From NCBI GenBank assembly GCA_964523405.1, contig CAZGAQ010000004.1, positions 172,002 to 236,001 of the forward strand: a stretch of 64,000 nucleotides of DNA, in the 5' to 3' direction. Below the pieces are notes generated by a model. It worked only from the letters and a program-made list of their open reading frames with translations, was not told the origin of the DNA and ran no database searches. A program made the position numbers and the translations under genes. Below, piece by piece: positions 18,718 to 26,583 of the stretch; position 1 is the stretch's first letter, and every line of letters begins with the position of its first letter. The stretch is from CAZGAQ01 sp964523405. GTDB lineage: Bacteria > Planctomycetota > Phycisphaerae > UBA1845 > Fen-1342.

Positions 18718-18771
18718 GAGACCCGTGGTCGGGGTGTCTACGGCCGACCCATCTGGACTCGGTGTGCCGCC

Positions 18772-19767
18772 ATGAAGAACATTGCGATTGTGGGTGCGAC
18801 GGGAGCGGTGGGACAGGAGTTCTGCGCCGTGCTGCGCCAGCGGCGGTTCCCGGTGGGCTCCGTGCGGCTACTGGCATCGGCGCGGTCGGCCGGGAAGCGC
18901 GTTCCGGGACTGGACGGCCTGGCGACGGTCGAGGCACTGGGCGACAAGTCTTTTGCGGGAATCGACTTGGCGCTGTTCTCGGCCGGGGCGGCGGTGAGTC
19001 GGGCGTACGCGCCCGTGGCCGTGCAGGCGGGCGCCGTGGTGATCGACAACTCATCAGCCTTTCGCATGGACCCGACGGTCCCGCTCGTCGTGCCCGAGGT
19101 CAATCCAGAGGCACTCCGCGCGCAGCGCGGCATCATCGCGAATCCGAACTGCTCGACGATCATTCTGCTGGTTGCCCTGTGGCCGCTGCACCAGGTCTGG
19201 CGCATTCGGCGTGTGGTGGTGAGCACGTATCAGGCGGCCAGTGGTGCGGGGGCGCGCGCGCTGGCGGAACTGGAGGCGCAGACGCGGGCCGTACTGGCTG
19301 GGCAGGCGCCGCGGCCCGAGGTCTTCCACGTGCCGTGCGCATTCAACGTGTTCAGCCATAACAGCGCGGTGGGTGCGGATGGGTTCAATGTCGAAGAAAC
19401 GAAACTGATTCTCGAGACGCGGAAGATCTTCGGGGATGAGTCGATTCAAATCGCGCCGACGTGCATGCGTGTGCCGGTGATGCGCGCCCACACCGAATCG
19501 GCGACGATCGAGTTTGCGGGCCCGCTCAGCGAGGAACGGGCGCGCGCGGTCCTGGCGGCGGCGCCCGGCGTACAACTGGTGGACGATCGCGCCGGCAATC
19601 GCTTCCCGATGCCGCTCGATGCGGCCGGGCAGGATGCCGTGCTCGTGGGGCGCATCCGTCAGGACCCGACGGTGCCCGGCGGGCGGGGGCTGCATCTGAT
19701 CTGCAGCGGGGACCAGTTGCGTAAGGGGGCGGCGCTCAACGCGGTGCAGATTGCGGAGCTGCTGTGA
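18772..19767 (+). CDS. asd: Aspartate-semialdehyde dehydrogenase
   Basis: NADPH-dependent enzyme converting aspartyl phosphate to aspartate semialdehyde, the branch point to lysine/diaminopimelate, threonine and methionine. The N terminus has the dinucleotide-binding pattern IAIVGATGAVGQ (residues 4-15), the active-site cysteine is in NPNCSTII (Cys127), and RVPVMRAHTES carries the conserved substrate-binding region. The length of 331 residues fits the family. The ATG at 18772 starts exactly at the nucleotide-binding strand; an in-frame ATG at 18715 adds 19 unlikely residues. It is followed after 28 bases by an acetyltransferase gene in the same direction. Confidence 0.95.
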   Translation: MKNIAIVGATGAVGQEFCAVLRQRRFPVGSVRLLASARSAGKRVPGLDGLATVEALGDKSFAGIDLALFSAGAAVSRAYAPVAVQAGAVVIDNSSAFRMDPTVPLVVPEVNPEALRAQRGIIANPNCSTIILLVALWPLHQVWRIRRVVVSTYQAASGAGARALAELEAQTRAVLAGQAPRPEVFHVPCAFNVFSHNSAVGADGFNVEETKLILETRKIFGDESIQIAPTCMRVPVMRAHTESATIEFAGPLSEERARAVLAAAPGVQLVDDRAGNRFPMPLDAAGQDAVLVGRIRQDPTVPGGRGLHLICSGDQLRKGAALNAVQIAELL

Positions 19768-19795
19768 GGGTCCGGGGCGGCGGAGGACACAGGCG

Positions 19796-20359
19796 ATGGC
19801 GTTCGGCTGGGAAGGTGCGCATGTGCGGCTGGTGCCGCTGGAGCGGGAGAAGCACTTTGAGAACTGTGTGCGCTGGCTGAATGACCCCGAGGTGACGGCC
19901 TGGACGCTGATGGGGGATTTTCCGCTCACCCGGTTGGCGGAGCAGGAGTTCTTTGAGCGCGCCGCCAAAGAGAGCGACACCATGGTGGTGTTTGCGATCG
20001 AGACCCGGGAAGAGGAACACATCGGCGTGACGGGCCTGCACGACATCAGCTTCCGGCACGGCAGTGCGACCAGCGGGACGATCATTGGGCGGCGCTCGTT
20101 GTGGGGGCGCGGTCTGGGCACAGAGACGGTGGCGGTGCGGTCGCGCTACGCCTTTGAGGTGCTAGGGCTGCGGATGGTGCTCTCGCACGCTTTCGCCGAC
20201 AATGTGGCCTCGTTGCGCATGTTGGCGCGGAATGGCTATTGCGAGGTGGGGCGCCTGCCGCAGCGCTTTTGGAAGCGGGGCGCGTACCGCGATCTGGTGC
20301 TGCTGCTGTTGACGCAGGAGGCGTGGCGGCGCGCAGTACCGGCGCCCACCAAACACTAG
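19796..20359 (+). CDS. GNAT-family N-acetyltransferase (RimJ/RimL type)
   Basis: The product has 187 residues. It carries the family pattern: an N-terminal substrate region (VRLVPLEREKHFENCVRWLN), the acetyl-CoA pyrophosphate loop around IIGRRSLWGRGLGTE and the late ASLRMLARNGYCEVG motif typical of RimJ/RimL-like enzymes. It transfers an acetyl group from acetyl-CoA to an amino group; the acceptor (protein N terminus, sugar or small molecule) cannot be told. CGGAGG nine bases upstream supports the ATG at 19796. It may share a transcript with asd. Confidence 0.88.
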   Translation: MAFGWEGAHVRLVPLEREKHFENCVRWLNDPEVTAWTLMGDFPLTRLAEQEFFERAAKESDTMVVFAIETREEEHIGVTGLHDISFRHGSATSGTIIGRRSLWGRGLGTETVAVRSRYAFEVLGLRMVLSHAFADNVASLRMLARNGYCEVGRLPQRFWKRGAYRDLVLLLLTQEAWRRAVPAPTKH

Positions 20360-20423
20360 ATATGCTATATATACCAGAAACGCTGGAAATTGGCGGCCCC
20401 CGCCGGGATGCCCGCCGGGCGGC

Positions 20424-21284
20424 TCAGGCCGGGCGGAAAATGCCCGCCTCATAGCCGACGGAGTTCAGCGGGTTTTCACCGGCCACCTCCTCCACTTCCG
20501 CGCTGCAGGTGTGCCGCAACTCCAGGTAGTGTGTGGCGCCGAGCACCCGCATGGCGGCCACCGTGGCCGCGATCGCGCCTGGTCCACACGCGTTGCGGTT
20601 CAGAGCGGTCTCTGGCAGGACCTCTTCGGCATTCATCGCGACAAGGAGGGCGACGACGCGACGATCGTTGACATCCTTGGCCCAGCGGATTCCAGGCCAG
20701 CCATGGCCATGTGGCTCGAAGCCGAATGCCGGCCCGTAGTGGGTCAGGTCGGTTGACCCAACGAAGGCGACGCGCTTTCCGGAATCCAGCGCCGCCTTGG
20801 CACAGCGCTCGCCGACCTCGGTGGCGCACTGGGTAGGCTGCACGACGACAGGAACGATCTTCGCATCGGGCAGCAGCGTCTGCAGGATCGGGATTTGAAC
20901 CTCAATCGAGTGCTCGCGCGCGTGCGGACCTGGATCCGCGGAGATGAACGGGGCACACGTCAAGCGATCGGCCAGCTCACCGTCAATCTCGACGATGCCA
21001 AGGGGAGTTCTCCATGAACCACTGGCGTATGCGGCCGCCGCATTACGATCAGGCCCATGGGCGGTACCGAAGATGATCACGGTTTCCGGACTGTAAGCAG
21101 CGATGGCCGACCAGGATAGCGCTGCCGTCGACCCGCTGTACGACCATCCGGCGTGGGGGACAATGGCGCCTGGAGCGGCGGGGGACGCGATTCCGGGGAG
21201 TATCTCCGCTATCGCCGTGGCGCAGGACGTTGCAGTGCCTGGGTAGAAACGCCCGGCGAATACGGCAGGACGTTCCGGATTCAT
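20424..21284 (-). CDS. MEMO-family protein (AmmeMemoRadiSam system protein B type)
   Basis: Protein of 286 residues of the MEMO1 family, related in fold to extradiol dioxygenases. Visible motifs are FAGRFYPG at the N terminus, VPHAGWSYSG, HGPDRN, AREHSIEVQIP, GSTDLTHYGPAFGF and CGPGAI, which hold the metal-binding histidines. The reaction of bacterial members is not settled; relatives often occur with a radical SAM protein and an AMMECR1 protein, neither of which is in this window. The ATG at 21284 is used; the open frame upstream overlaps the parB stop. It follows parB by 13 bases and is probably co-transcribed. Confidence 0.9.
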   Translation of the reverse strand: MNPERPAVFAGRFYPGTATSCATAIAEILPGIASPAAPGAIVPHAGWSYSGSTAALSWSAIAAYSPETVIIFGTAHGPDRNAAAAYASGSWRTPLGIVEIDGELADRLTCAPFISADPGPHAREHSIEVQIPILQTLLPDAKIVPVVVQPTQCATEVGERCAKAALDSGKRVAFVGSTDLTHYGPAFGFEPHGHGWPGIRWAKDVNDRRVVALLVAMNAEEVLPETALNRNACGPGAIAATVAAMRVLGATHYLELRHTCSAEVEEVAGENPLNSVGYEAGIFRPA

Positions 21285-21297
21285 GTTCGATCCTCGA

Positions 21298-22266
21298 CTA
21301 TTCGACGGTCGTCTTTCCGCCGAGCCTCTGAGCAATTAAGTCGAATTCTTCCAGAGACTTATATGTGATCACGACGCGGCCGGAGTTCTTCTTTCGGCCA
21401 GGGTACAGGTGGATCCGCAACCCGGTTTGTTTGGAGAGGGTATTTCCGACGTCAGTGAAGTGCTTGTTGCGCAGCTCTGCATCGGACGTCGGTGGCGGCG
21501 TTTCACGTGGAACGGACGTGCTCGAATCGGTACGAGCGAGTTCCTCGACTTGGCGGACGGAGAGGTTGCGTCTCGCCGCAAGTTTTGCGACCGCCAGCTG
21601 TCGCTCTGGATCGGCGATGCCAGCTACGGCGCGGGCCTGTCCCATGCCGAGATCTCCGCTTCCGAGCATGTAACAAATCTCGGGACGGAGCTTCAGAAGA
21701 CGAAGGTAGTTCGAGACGTTCGCCCGGCTTTCCGAAAGTTTCGCGGCCAAGTCCTCGATAGTCCCGCCGAATGCGTCCAGGTAGTGCTGGTAGGCCGAGG
21801 CCCGTTCAAGTGGCCCAAGGTCCGCCCGCTGTAGGTTCTCGATTAGGGCGAGCTCGAGCGACTGGGCATCGGTCACGTCACGAATGATGGCTGGGATCGT
21901 CGGGACGCCCGCCAGCGTGCTTGCCCGCCAGCGGCGCTCGCCAGCGACGAGCTCGTATTGCTGCGTGGGTGGGAAACCGGCGGGTTTCTTTGTTGCCGAC
22001 GTCTTCGCGATACGCACGATGATGGGTTGGATGACGCCGTTCGCCCGAATGGACTCGGCCAACTCGGAGAGACTTGTGTCATCGAAGGTCGTGCGCGGCT
22101 GGTTGGGGTTCGGGAGGATCGATGAAACAGGAATCCGAGTGACGAGGCCGGATGCTGAAGGCGCTGGCGATGCAGGTGGCGCCGCCGGCACTGTCGATGG
22201 CTTGGAATCGCGACTGGGAATCAAAGCACTGAGGCCGCGGCCGAGGCGGTTCGTCGGTTTGTTCAC
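21298..22266 (-). CDS. parB: Chromosome partitioning protein ParB
   Basis: Centromere-binding CTP-dependent clamp protein that loads at parS and organises the origin region. The 322-residue protein shows the N-terminal LGRGLSALI stretch (the ParA-contact region), the NPNQPRTTFD and ELVAGERRWRAS boxes of the CTP-binding domain (usually GERRxRA), the helix-turn-helix region around KLSESRANVSNYLRLLKL, and a C-terminal dimerisation region. AGGAGG seven bases upstream fixes the GTG at 22266. Two parS-like sites are nearby. Unusually for parB, no parA gene lies next to it: downstream is the MEMO-family gene and upstream a thioesterase gene. Confidence 0.95.
   Translation of the reverse strand: MNKPTNRLGRGLSALIPSRDSKPSTVPAAPPASPAPSASGLVTRIPVSSILPNPNQPRTTFDDTSLSELAESIRANGVIQPIIVRIAKTSATKKPAGFPPTQQYELVAGERRWRASTLAGVPTIPAIIRDVTDAQSLELALIENLQRADLGPLERASAYQHYLDAFGGTIEDLAAKLSESRANVSNYLRLLKLRPEICYMLGSGDLGMGQARAVAGIADPERQLAVAKLAARRNLSVRQVEELARTDSSTSVPRETPPPTSDAELRNKHFTDVGNTLSKQTGLRIHLYPGRKKNSGRVVITYKSLEEFDLIAQRLGGKTTVE
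21500..21513. promoter_or_regulatory. parS-like site inside parB
   Basis: GTTTCACGTGGAAC; read on the other strand it is GTTCCACGTGAAAC, the core of the well-known Bacillus subtilis parS. It lies within the parB coding sequence, as some parS sites do in other bacteria. Confidence 0.75.
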
Positions 22267-22291
22267 ACTCAATCCTCCTGATGTTGAGCAC

Positions 22292-22321
22292 AAACTACGT
22301 TCAGACAGAGTTGTTTGTCAA
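22292..22321 (-). promoter_or_regulatory. Candidate promoter of parB
   Basis: On the minus strand a perfect TTGACA (22316-22321) precedes TAGTTT (22292-22297) by 18 bases. The -10 is poor (three of six), so only the -35 is convincing. The parS-like site at 22327 ends five bases upstream, so ParB binding there could affect expression. Confidence 0.4.
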
Positions 22322-22326
22322 TCTTG

Positions 22327-22340
22327 GTTTCACGTGAAAC
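22327..22340. promoter_or_regulatory. parS site upstream of parB
   Basis: GTTTCACGTGAAAC is a perfect 14-bp palindrome equal to the core of the bacterial parS consensus; only the outermost base on each side differs from the 16-bp form. It lies 61 bases before the parB start. Confidence 0.88.
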
Positions 22341-22541
22341 GAGCGTAAGCCAGAGCGCGATAGCGACGCCTGGGAGCCAAGCTCGGAACGCATACAAAGC
22401 ACGGGCGAATGGGGCGGCGAGCAAGAACCCCCGCGGAGTGCCAGCCCACCCCGGGAAAGCGGACCGGGCCGCAGTGTAGATAGTCTATAAAATCAAGAAA
22501 TGAACCGCCGGCGGCGCTGCGGGCGAGCGCGGCTAGTGCCG

Positions 22542-23042
22542 TCAGCCCCGTCCATCGGGGCCGACGTCCGCCGGCCGCGACAGCAGCGCTTCCGGTAGCT
22601 GCACCGCCACGACCGTCCCGCGCACACAGACCTGCTGCGCCGCCCAGACCGCAACTTCCACGACAACCTTGCGGCCTTTCAATTCCGCAATCCGCCCGCG
22701 GGCGACCAGCCGTACTCCCAGCGGCGTTGGCCGCAGATAGTCCACCTGCAGCGACGCGGTGACATACCGCAAGGCGGGCTCTGTCCCCGGCGCACGCCCC
22801 GCGGCGCGATAGGCGGCGAGCGCGGCCGAGCCGGTGCCGTGGCAGTCGACCAGCGACGCGAGCAATCCACCGTATACGTACCCGGGAATGGCCGTATGAA
22901 ACGGCTGCGGCGTCAGGGTGGCTACTGTCTCGTCGCCGTCCCAGGTGCTGCGCACGTGCAGGCCGTGGCTGTTCAGCCGGCCGCAGCCGTAGCAATGGGC
23001 GAGGTCGTCGGGATAGAGATCTTGAATGGCCGTGGACGACAT
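22542..23042 (-). CDS. PaaI-type hotdog-fold thioesterase
   Basis: Protein of 166 residues. HCYGCGRLNSHGL near the N terminus, followed by TAIPGYVYGGLLASLVDCHG, is typical of PaaI-type acyl-CoA thioesterases of the hotdog fold; VDYLRPTPLG marks the second half of the fold. It probably hydrolyses an acyl-CoA of unknown chain. GAGG upstream supports the ATG at 23042; upstream in-frame sequence is arginine-rich and unlikely. It lies 90 bases after the kinase gene on the same strand, but no functional link is evident. Confidence 0.88.
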   Translation of the reverse strand: MSSTAIQDLYPDDLAHCYGCGRLNSHGLHVRSTWDGDETVATLTPQPFHTAIPGYVYGGLLASLVDCHGTGSAALAAYRAAGRAPGTEPALRYVTASLQVDYLRPTPLGVRLVARGRIAELKGRKVVVEVAVWAAQQVCVRGTVVAVQLPEALLSRPADVGPDGRG

Positions 23043-23131
23043 GGTTGTGGAGCCTCGGTGCGGGGGTGCGACAGAACCGCGCCGCGCGGCGCGCCGCCGC
23101 ACATGATAAGCGCCGGGTCGCAATGCGGGAA

Positions 23132-25720
23132 CTATGGGCGCGCGGCTCCGGCGGGCTGCGCGGCCGGCGCGGATTGGGGCCCGCGCTGGGACGCGGCTTC
23201 GGGGTGGGGCAACTGGGCGCGCCAGGCGGCGGCCTCTGCCGGCCGGTCCTGTGCCGTACAGAGTTCGGCGAGGTTGCCGATGGTGCTCAGGGTCTGGGGA
23301 TGCCGCGGGCCGAGCACGCGCCGGCGCAGTTCGAGGGTCTGCAAGTACAGCGCCTCGGCTTCGGCGAAGCGGGCCTGCTCGGCGTACAGATTGGCGAGGT
23401 TGTGCATCGAGACGAGCGTACTCGGATGCTCCGGTCCCAGCGCGCCACGCTTGGCGTCCAGCGCCTGCACGAGCAGCGGCTCAGCCTCCGCCGCCCGGCC
23501 TTGTTGGCGATACAGGACGGCCAGGCTGTTGAGTGAAGCCAACGTCGCCGGATGATCCGGCCCCAGCACGCGGCGGCGGGTCTCCAGCGTCTGCAGACAC
23601 AACGGCTCGGCCTCGGCGTAGCGCCCCTGGCGTGCATACACGTTGGCCAGATTACTCATGGAAGACAGCGTGGACGTGTGTTCGTCGCCGACGGTGCGGC
23701 GCTCCGCTGCCAACACCTGCTGGTACAGCGCCTCCGCCTCCGCGTACCGGCGCTGCCGGCTGTAGACGTCCGCCAGGTTGGCCTGCGCGATCAGGGTGGC
23801 GCGATCCTCCGGCCCGATGCAGCGCTGCGCGAGGTCGATCGTCTGCAGTAACAGCCGCTCTTCGTCCGCGTCGCGCCCCTGCCGGCCATACAGCAGCGCC
23901 AGGAGGTTCATGGTCGCCAGCGTGGCGCGGTCTTCGGGGCCGAGGATGCGGCGCCGCGCAGCCAGCACGCGGTCGAGCAGCGCCTCGGCCTCTGCATAGC
24001 GGGCTTGGTTGCTGCGCAGTCCAGCCAGGACATGCAGCGAGGTCAAGGCATCCGGGTCGTCCGCTCCGCTCTGCGCTTCCCGCAGCGCCGCAGCCCGGGT
24101 CAACTGCGACTCGGCCAGGGCGTACTCGCCGAGTGCGTAATACGCCTGCCCCAGGGCCATGCGCACCGAGGCCTCGACGAGTGGCTGAGCCTGAAAGCGG
24201 TCGCCGATCGCATTGGCGGCGCGATCGAGTACTTCGCGGACGGTGATGCCGCGATCCGGCTCGCGATCGGGGCTGGCGGCCGCGAGCAGATCTTCAGTGA
24301 GGAAGTCGTTGACGGCCTGGGCGATGGCGGCTTGGCGCTGGGCCTCGATGCGTTGCGCATCGGCCTCGGCGCGGTGCGCTTCCGCGTCATCGCGGCGCAG
24401 CTCGGCCAGGTGTTCCGCCTCCAGGGCGCGGTTGCGGGCCCGGGTTGCCCGGACGGCCTGCGACGTTGTGCCAACGATTCCCACCACGAGCAGGACGAAG
24501 GCGGCCGCCACGGCGGCCACAAAAGCCGGATTGCGCCGGGCGAACTTGCCCAGGTGGTAGAGGGTGGTCGCGGGGCGGGCGGAGATCGGCTGATTGGACA
24601 AGTAGCGGCGAATATCCTCTGCGAGGGCGGCCGCGGAGGGGTAGCGGCGCTGGCGGTCCTTCTCCAAGGCCTTGGCCACGATGGTGCTGAGATCCCCGCG
24701 AAACGCGCGGCTGAGCGCACTCAGGGGCGTCGGTTCCTGGTCGGTGATCGTGCGCGCGGCCTCGGGAAGCGTCCGTCCGGCCAGATCGTATGGCAGGCGG
24801 TCGGCCAGTACCTGGAAAGTGAGCACGCCGAGGGCGTAGACGTCAGAACGGATGTCCAGGGCGCGGGTGTTCCCCGCGAGCTGTTCGGGGCTCATGTAGG
24901 CGAGCGTGCCGATCAGTTGGCCGGCGTCCGTGTGGAGCGTGGTGAGGGGCGCATCCGGTGCGACGACGCGGGCGACTCCGAAGTCCAGCACATGGGGCTG
25001 CGCGGCCTCGTCGACGAGGATGTTCCCCGGCTTGAGGTCGCGGTGAATCACGCCGTGCAGATGCGCGTGCGCAACCGCATCACAGACCTTAGCGAGCAGC
25101 TCCAGTCGGGTGCGCAGCGGGGGCCGCTGCTGGCGCATGAACGCGTCGAGCGGCTGGCCGCGAATCAGCTCCATCACGAAGAACGGCTGCTCGAACACGG
25201 CGCCGTCCGCGGCGCGCAATTCGGCCGTACCGGCCTCGTAAATCTGTGCGATGCCGGGGTGCTGGAGGCGTCCGAGCACCAGTGCTTCGAGTCGAAAGCG
25301 GCGCAACACCTGGTCGGAGGCGAGTCCGGAGCGGATGACCTTCAGTGCGACGGTGCGGCGGGGGTTGTCCTGTTCGGCCTCATACACCGCGCCCATGCCG
25401 CCCTCGCCGAGCTTGCGGATGATCCGGTAGCGGCCGATCCAGTCGGGCAAGGGTGCGTGCGCTGCCGCCCACGCCGCTTCGGTCGCGCCGGCCGGCTGGT
25501 CCTCCGGGGAGAGGCGTACCCACTCGAGCACTTCCGCGGCCGAAATGCCCGGTCCCAGCGGCAGCGCGCAGTCGTCGTGGGCGAGCAGGCTCTCCACTTC
25601 GGCGCGCAGCTCCGGGTCTTGGGCGCAAGCCGTGGCCAGGAAAGCCCCGCGTTCGGCCGGGGTGCGCACGCAGGCTTCGGCGAACACCTGCTTGACCTGC
25701 CGATAGCGCTCGGGTGTCAT
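23132..25720 (-). CDS. Membrane Ser/Thr protein kinase with C-terminal TPR repeats
   Basis: Hanks-type kinase of 862 residues. The glycine loop GEGGMGAVYEA starts at residue 105, the ATP-binding lysine is in VALKV (127), the catalytic loop is HRDLKPGN (226-233), DFG is at 246-248 and MSPEQ near 276. One membrane segment (about 398-418) separates the cytoplasmic kinase from the second half, which starts with a charged Ala/Glu-rich coil (about 425-470) and holds a run of at least six 42-residue TPR repeats of the kinesin-light-chain type (AEALYxQxLxxRRRxLGPxHPxTL). The ATG overlaps the stop of the sigma-factor gene (ATGA). Kinases of this build next to ECF sigma factors are common in Planctomycetota and are thought to relay external signals; the target is unknown. 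Confidence 0.93.
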   Translation of the reverse strand: MTPERYRQVKQVFAEACVRTPAERGAFLATACAQDPELRAEVESLLAHDDCALPLGPGISAAEVLEWVRLSPEDQPAGATEAAWAAAHAPLPDWIGRYRIIRKLGEGGMGAVYEAEQDNPRRTVALKVIRSGLASDQVLRRFRLEALVLGRLQHPGIAQIYEAGTAELRAADGAVFEQPFFVMELIRGQPLDAFMRQQRPPLRTRLELLAKVCDAVAHAHLHGVIHRDLKPGNILVDEAAQPHVLDFGVARVVAPDAPLTTLHTDAGQLIGTLAYMSPEQLAGNTRALDIRSDVYALGVLTFQVLADRLPYDLAGRTLPEAARTITDQEPTPLSALSRAFRGDLSTIVAKALEKDRQRRYPSAAALAEDIRRYLSNQPISARPATTLYHLGKFARRNPAFVAAVAAAFVLLVVGIVGTTSQAVRATRARNRALEAEHLAELRRDDAEAHRAEADAQRIEAQRQAAIAQAVNDFLTEDLLAAASPDREPDRGITVREVLDRAANAIGDRFQAQPLVEASVRMALGQAYYALGEYALAESQLTRAAALREAQSGADDPDALTSLHVLAGLRSNQARYAEAEALLDRVLAARRRILGPEDRATLATMNLLALLYGRQGRDADEERLLLQTIDLAQRCIGPEDRATLIAQANLADVYSRQRRYAEAEALYQQVLAAERRTVGDEHTSTLSSMSNLANVYARQGRYAEAEPLCLQTLETRRRVLGPDHPATLASLNSLAVLYRQQGRAAEAEPLLVQALDAKRGALGPEHPSTLVSMHNLANLYAEQARFAEAEALYLQTLELRRRVLGPRHPQTLSTIGNLAELCTAQDRPAEAAAWRAQLPHPEAASQRGPQSAPAAQPAGAARP

Positions 25721-26289
25721 GGCGCGGTCCTTCCGGCCAGTTCACGGTGCAGCCACGCGCGCGCCATGCGCCATTCACTCTCCACGGTGGACTTCGACCA
25801 ACCCAGCACGTGCGCGACCTCTTCGACCGTCAGGCCGCCAAAGAAGCGCAGCTCGACGATCTTGCCCTGGCGCTCATCCAGCGTAGTCAGCCGCCGCAGG
25901 GCCTCGTCCAGGTCCAGCAGCTCGGGGGCTGCGTCGGTGACCGGCGTCACAGCGGGATCCGTCATGACGCGGCACATTTGCCCGCCGCGCTTGATCCGGC
26001 CGCGTGCGCGGGCGTGGTCGATGAGGATTTGGCGCATGGCCTGGGCGGCGACGGCGAGGAAGTGAGCGCGGCCCTGCCACGACACGCTGGTCTGGTCCGC
26101 CAGGCGCAGGAACGCCTCGTGCACGAGGGCGGTGGGCTGGAGCGTTTGTTGGGGATTCTGGCGGCGGAAGTAGCCGTGGGCGAGCTTGCGCAGCTCTTCG
26201 TACACGACCGGGAACAGCCGGGCCGCCGCGCCCGCATCGTGCGCGCTCATCGCCTGAAGTAGACGCGTTGTCTCGGCGACCGAGTCCAT
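25717..26289 (-). CDS. ECF-type RNA polymerase sigma factor (planctomycete-type, Sigma70_ECF family)
   Basis: Sigma factor of 190 residues from the ATG at 26289. Region 2 holds LVHEAFLRLADQ and HFLAVAAQAMRQILIDHARAR, and region 4 holds TVEEVAHVLGWSKSTVESEW, the helix-turn-helix that reads the -35 element. The AAQAMRQILIDHARAR stretch is characteristic of the ECF group expanded in Planctomycetota. It overlaps the kinase gene by four bases, so the two are translated together, and the kinase may control it instead of a classical anti-sigma factor, which is absent here. An in-frame ATG at 26301 is an alternative start. Confidence 0.92.
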   Translation of the reverse strand: MDSVAETTRLLQAMSAHDAGAAARLFPVVYEELRKLAHGYFRRQNPQQTLQPTALVHEAFLRLADQTSVSWQGRAHFLAVAAQAMRQILIDHARARGRIKRGGQMCRVMTDPAVTPVTDAAPELLDLDEALRRLTTLDERQGKIVELRFFGGLTVEEVAHVLGWSKSTVESEWRMARAWLHRELAGRTAP

Positions 26290-26322
26290 GGCCCAGCTCA
26301 TCCCCGCCACCGGCACAGGTCC

Positions 26323-26350
26323 ATTATACCGCGGCGGGATGCAAACCCAA
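26323..26350 (-). promoter_or_regulatory. Promoter of the sigma factor-kinase operon
   Basis: A perfect TATAAT on the minus strand (26323-26328) has TTGGGT (26345-26350) upstream with a 16-base spacer. Transcription would begin about 27 bases before the ATG at 26289. Confidence 0.55.
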
Positions 26351-26583
26351 GCGGGAACTGTGATTAGGTGTCCAGACGCCCGCGGCGCGCGGTCCACAGA
26401 AGCTCGTGCCGCCGGGCGGCAACAGGCGGGGGCGGCGATTTTGCCAAGGTCTCCGGGTGTCTTTGGCGTGAGCTGTTACGGAGTTGCCTGCTGGTCACGG
26501 GCCGCCAGGGAACTGGGCGCCATGTGCTTGTCCACCTCGGTCCGGTCCAGTGTTCAGGTTCTGCTCCCATGGAGGAAACCAAC

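Noticed and set aside
22330..22995. 221-codon minus-strand frame overlapping the thioesterase gene
   Set aside because: It runs in a second frame of the same strand through the thioesterase; the arginine- and glycine-rich product has no motif.
24005..26065. 686-codon open frame on the plus strand antisense to the kinase gene
   Set aside because: It is a high-GC shadow of the kinase reading frame, rich in Arg, Gly and Ala, with no domain pattern and no ribosome site, while the opposite strand has clear kinase and TPR motifs.
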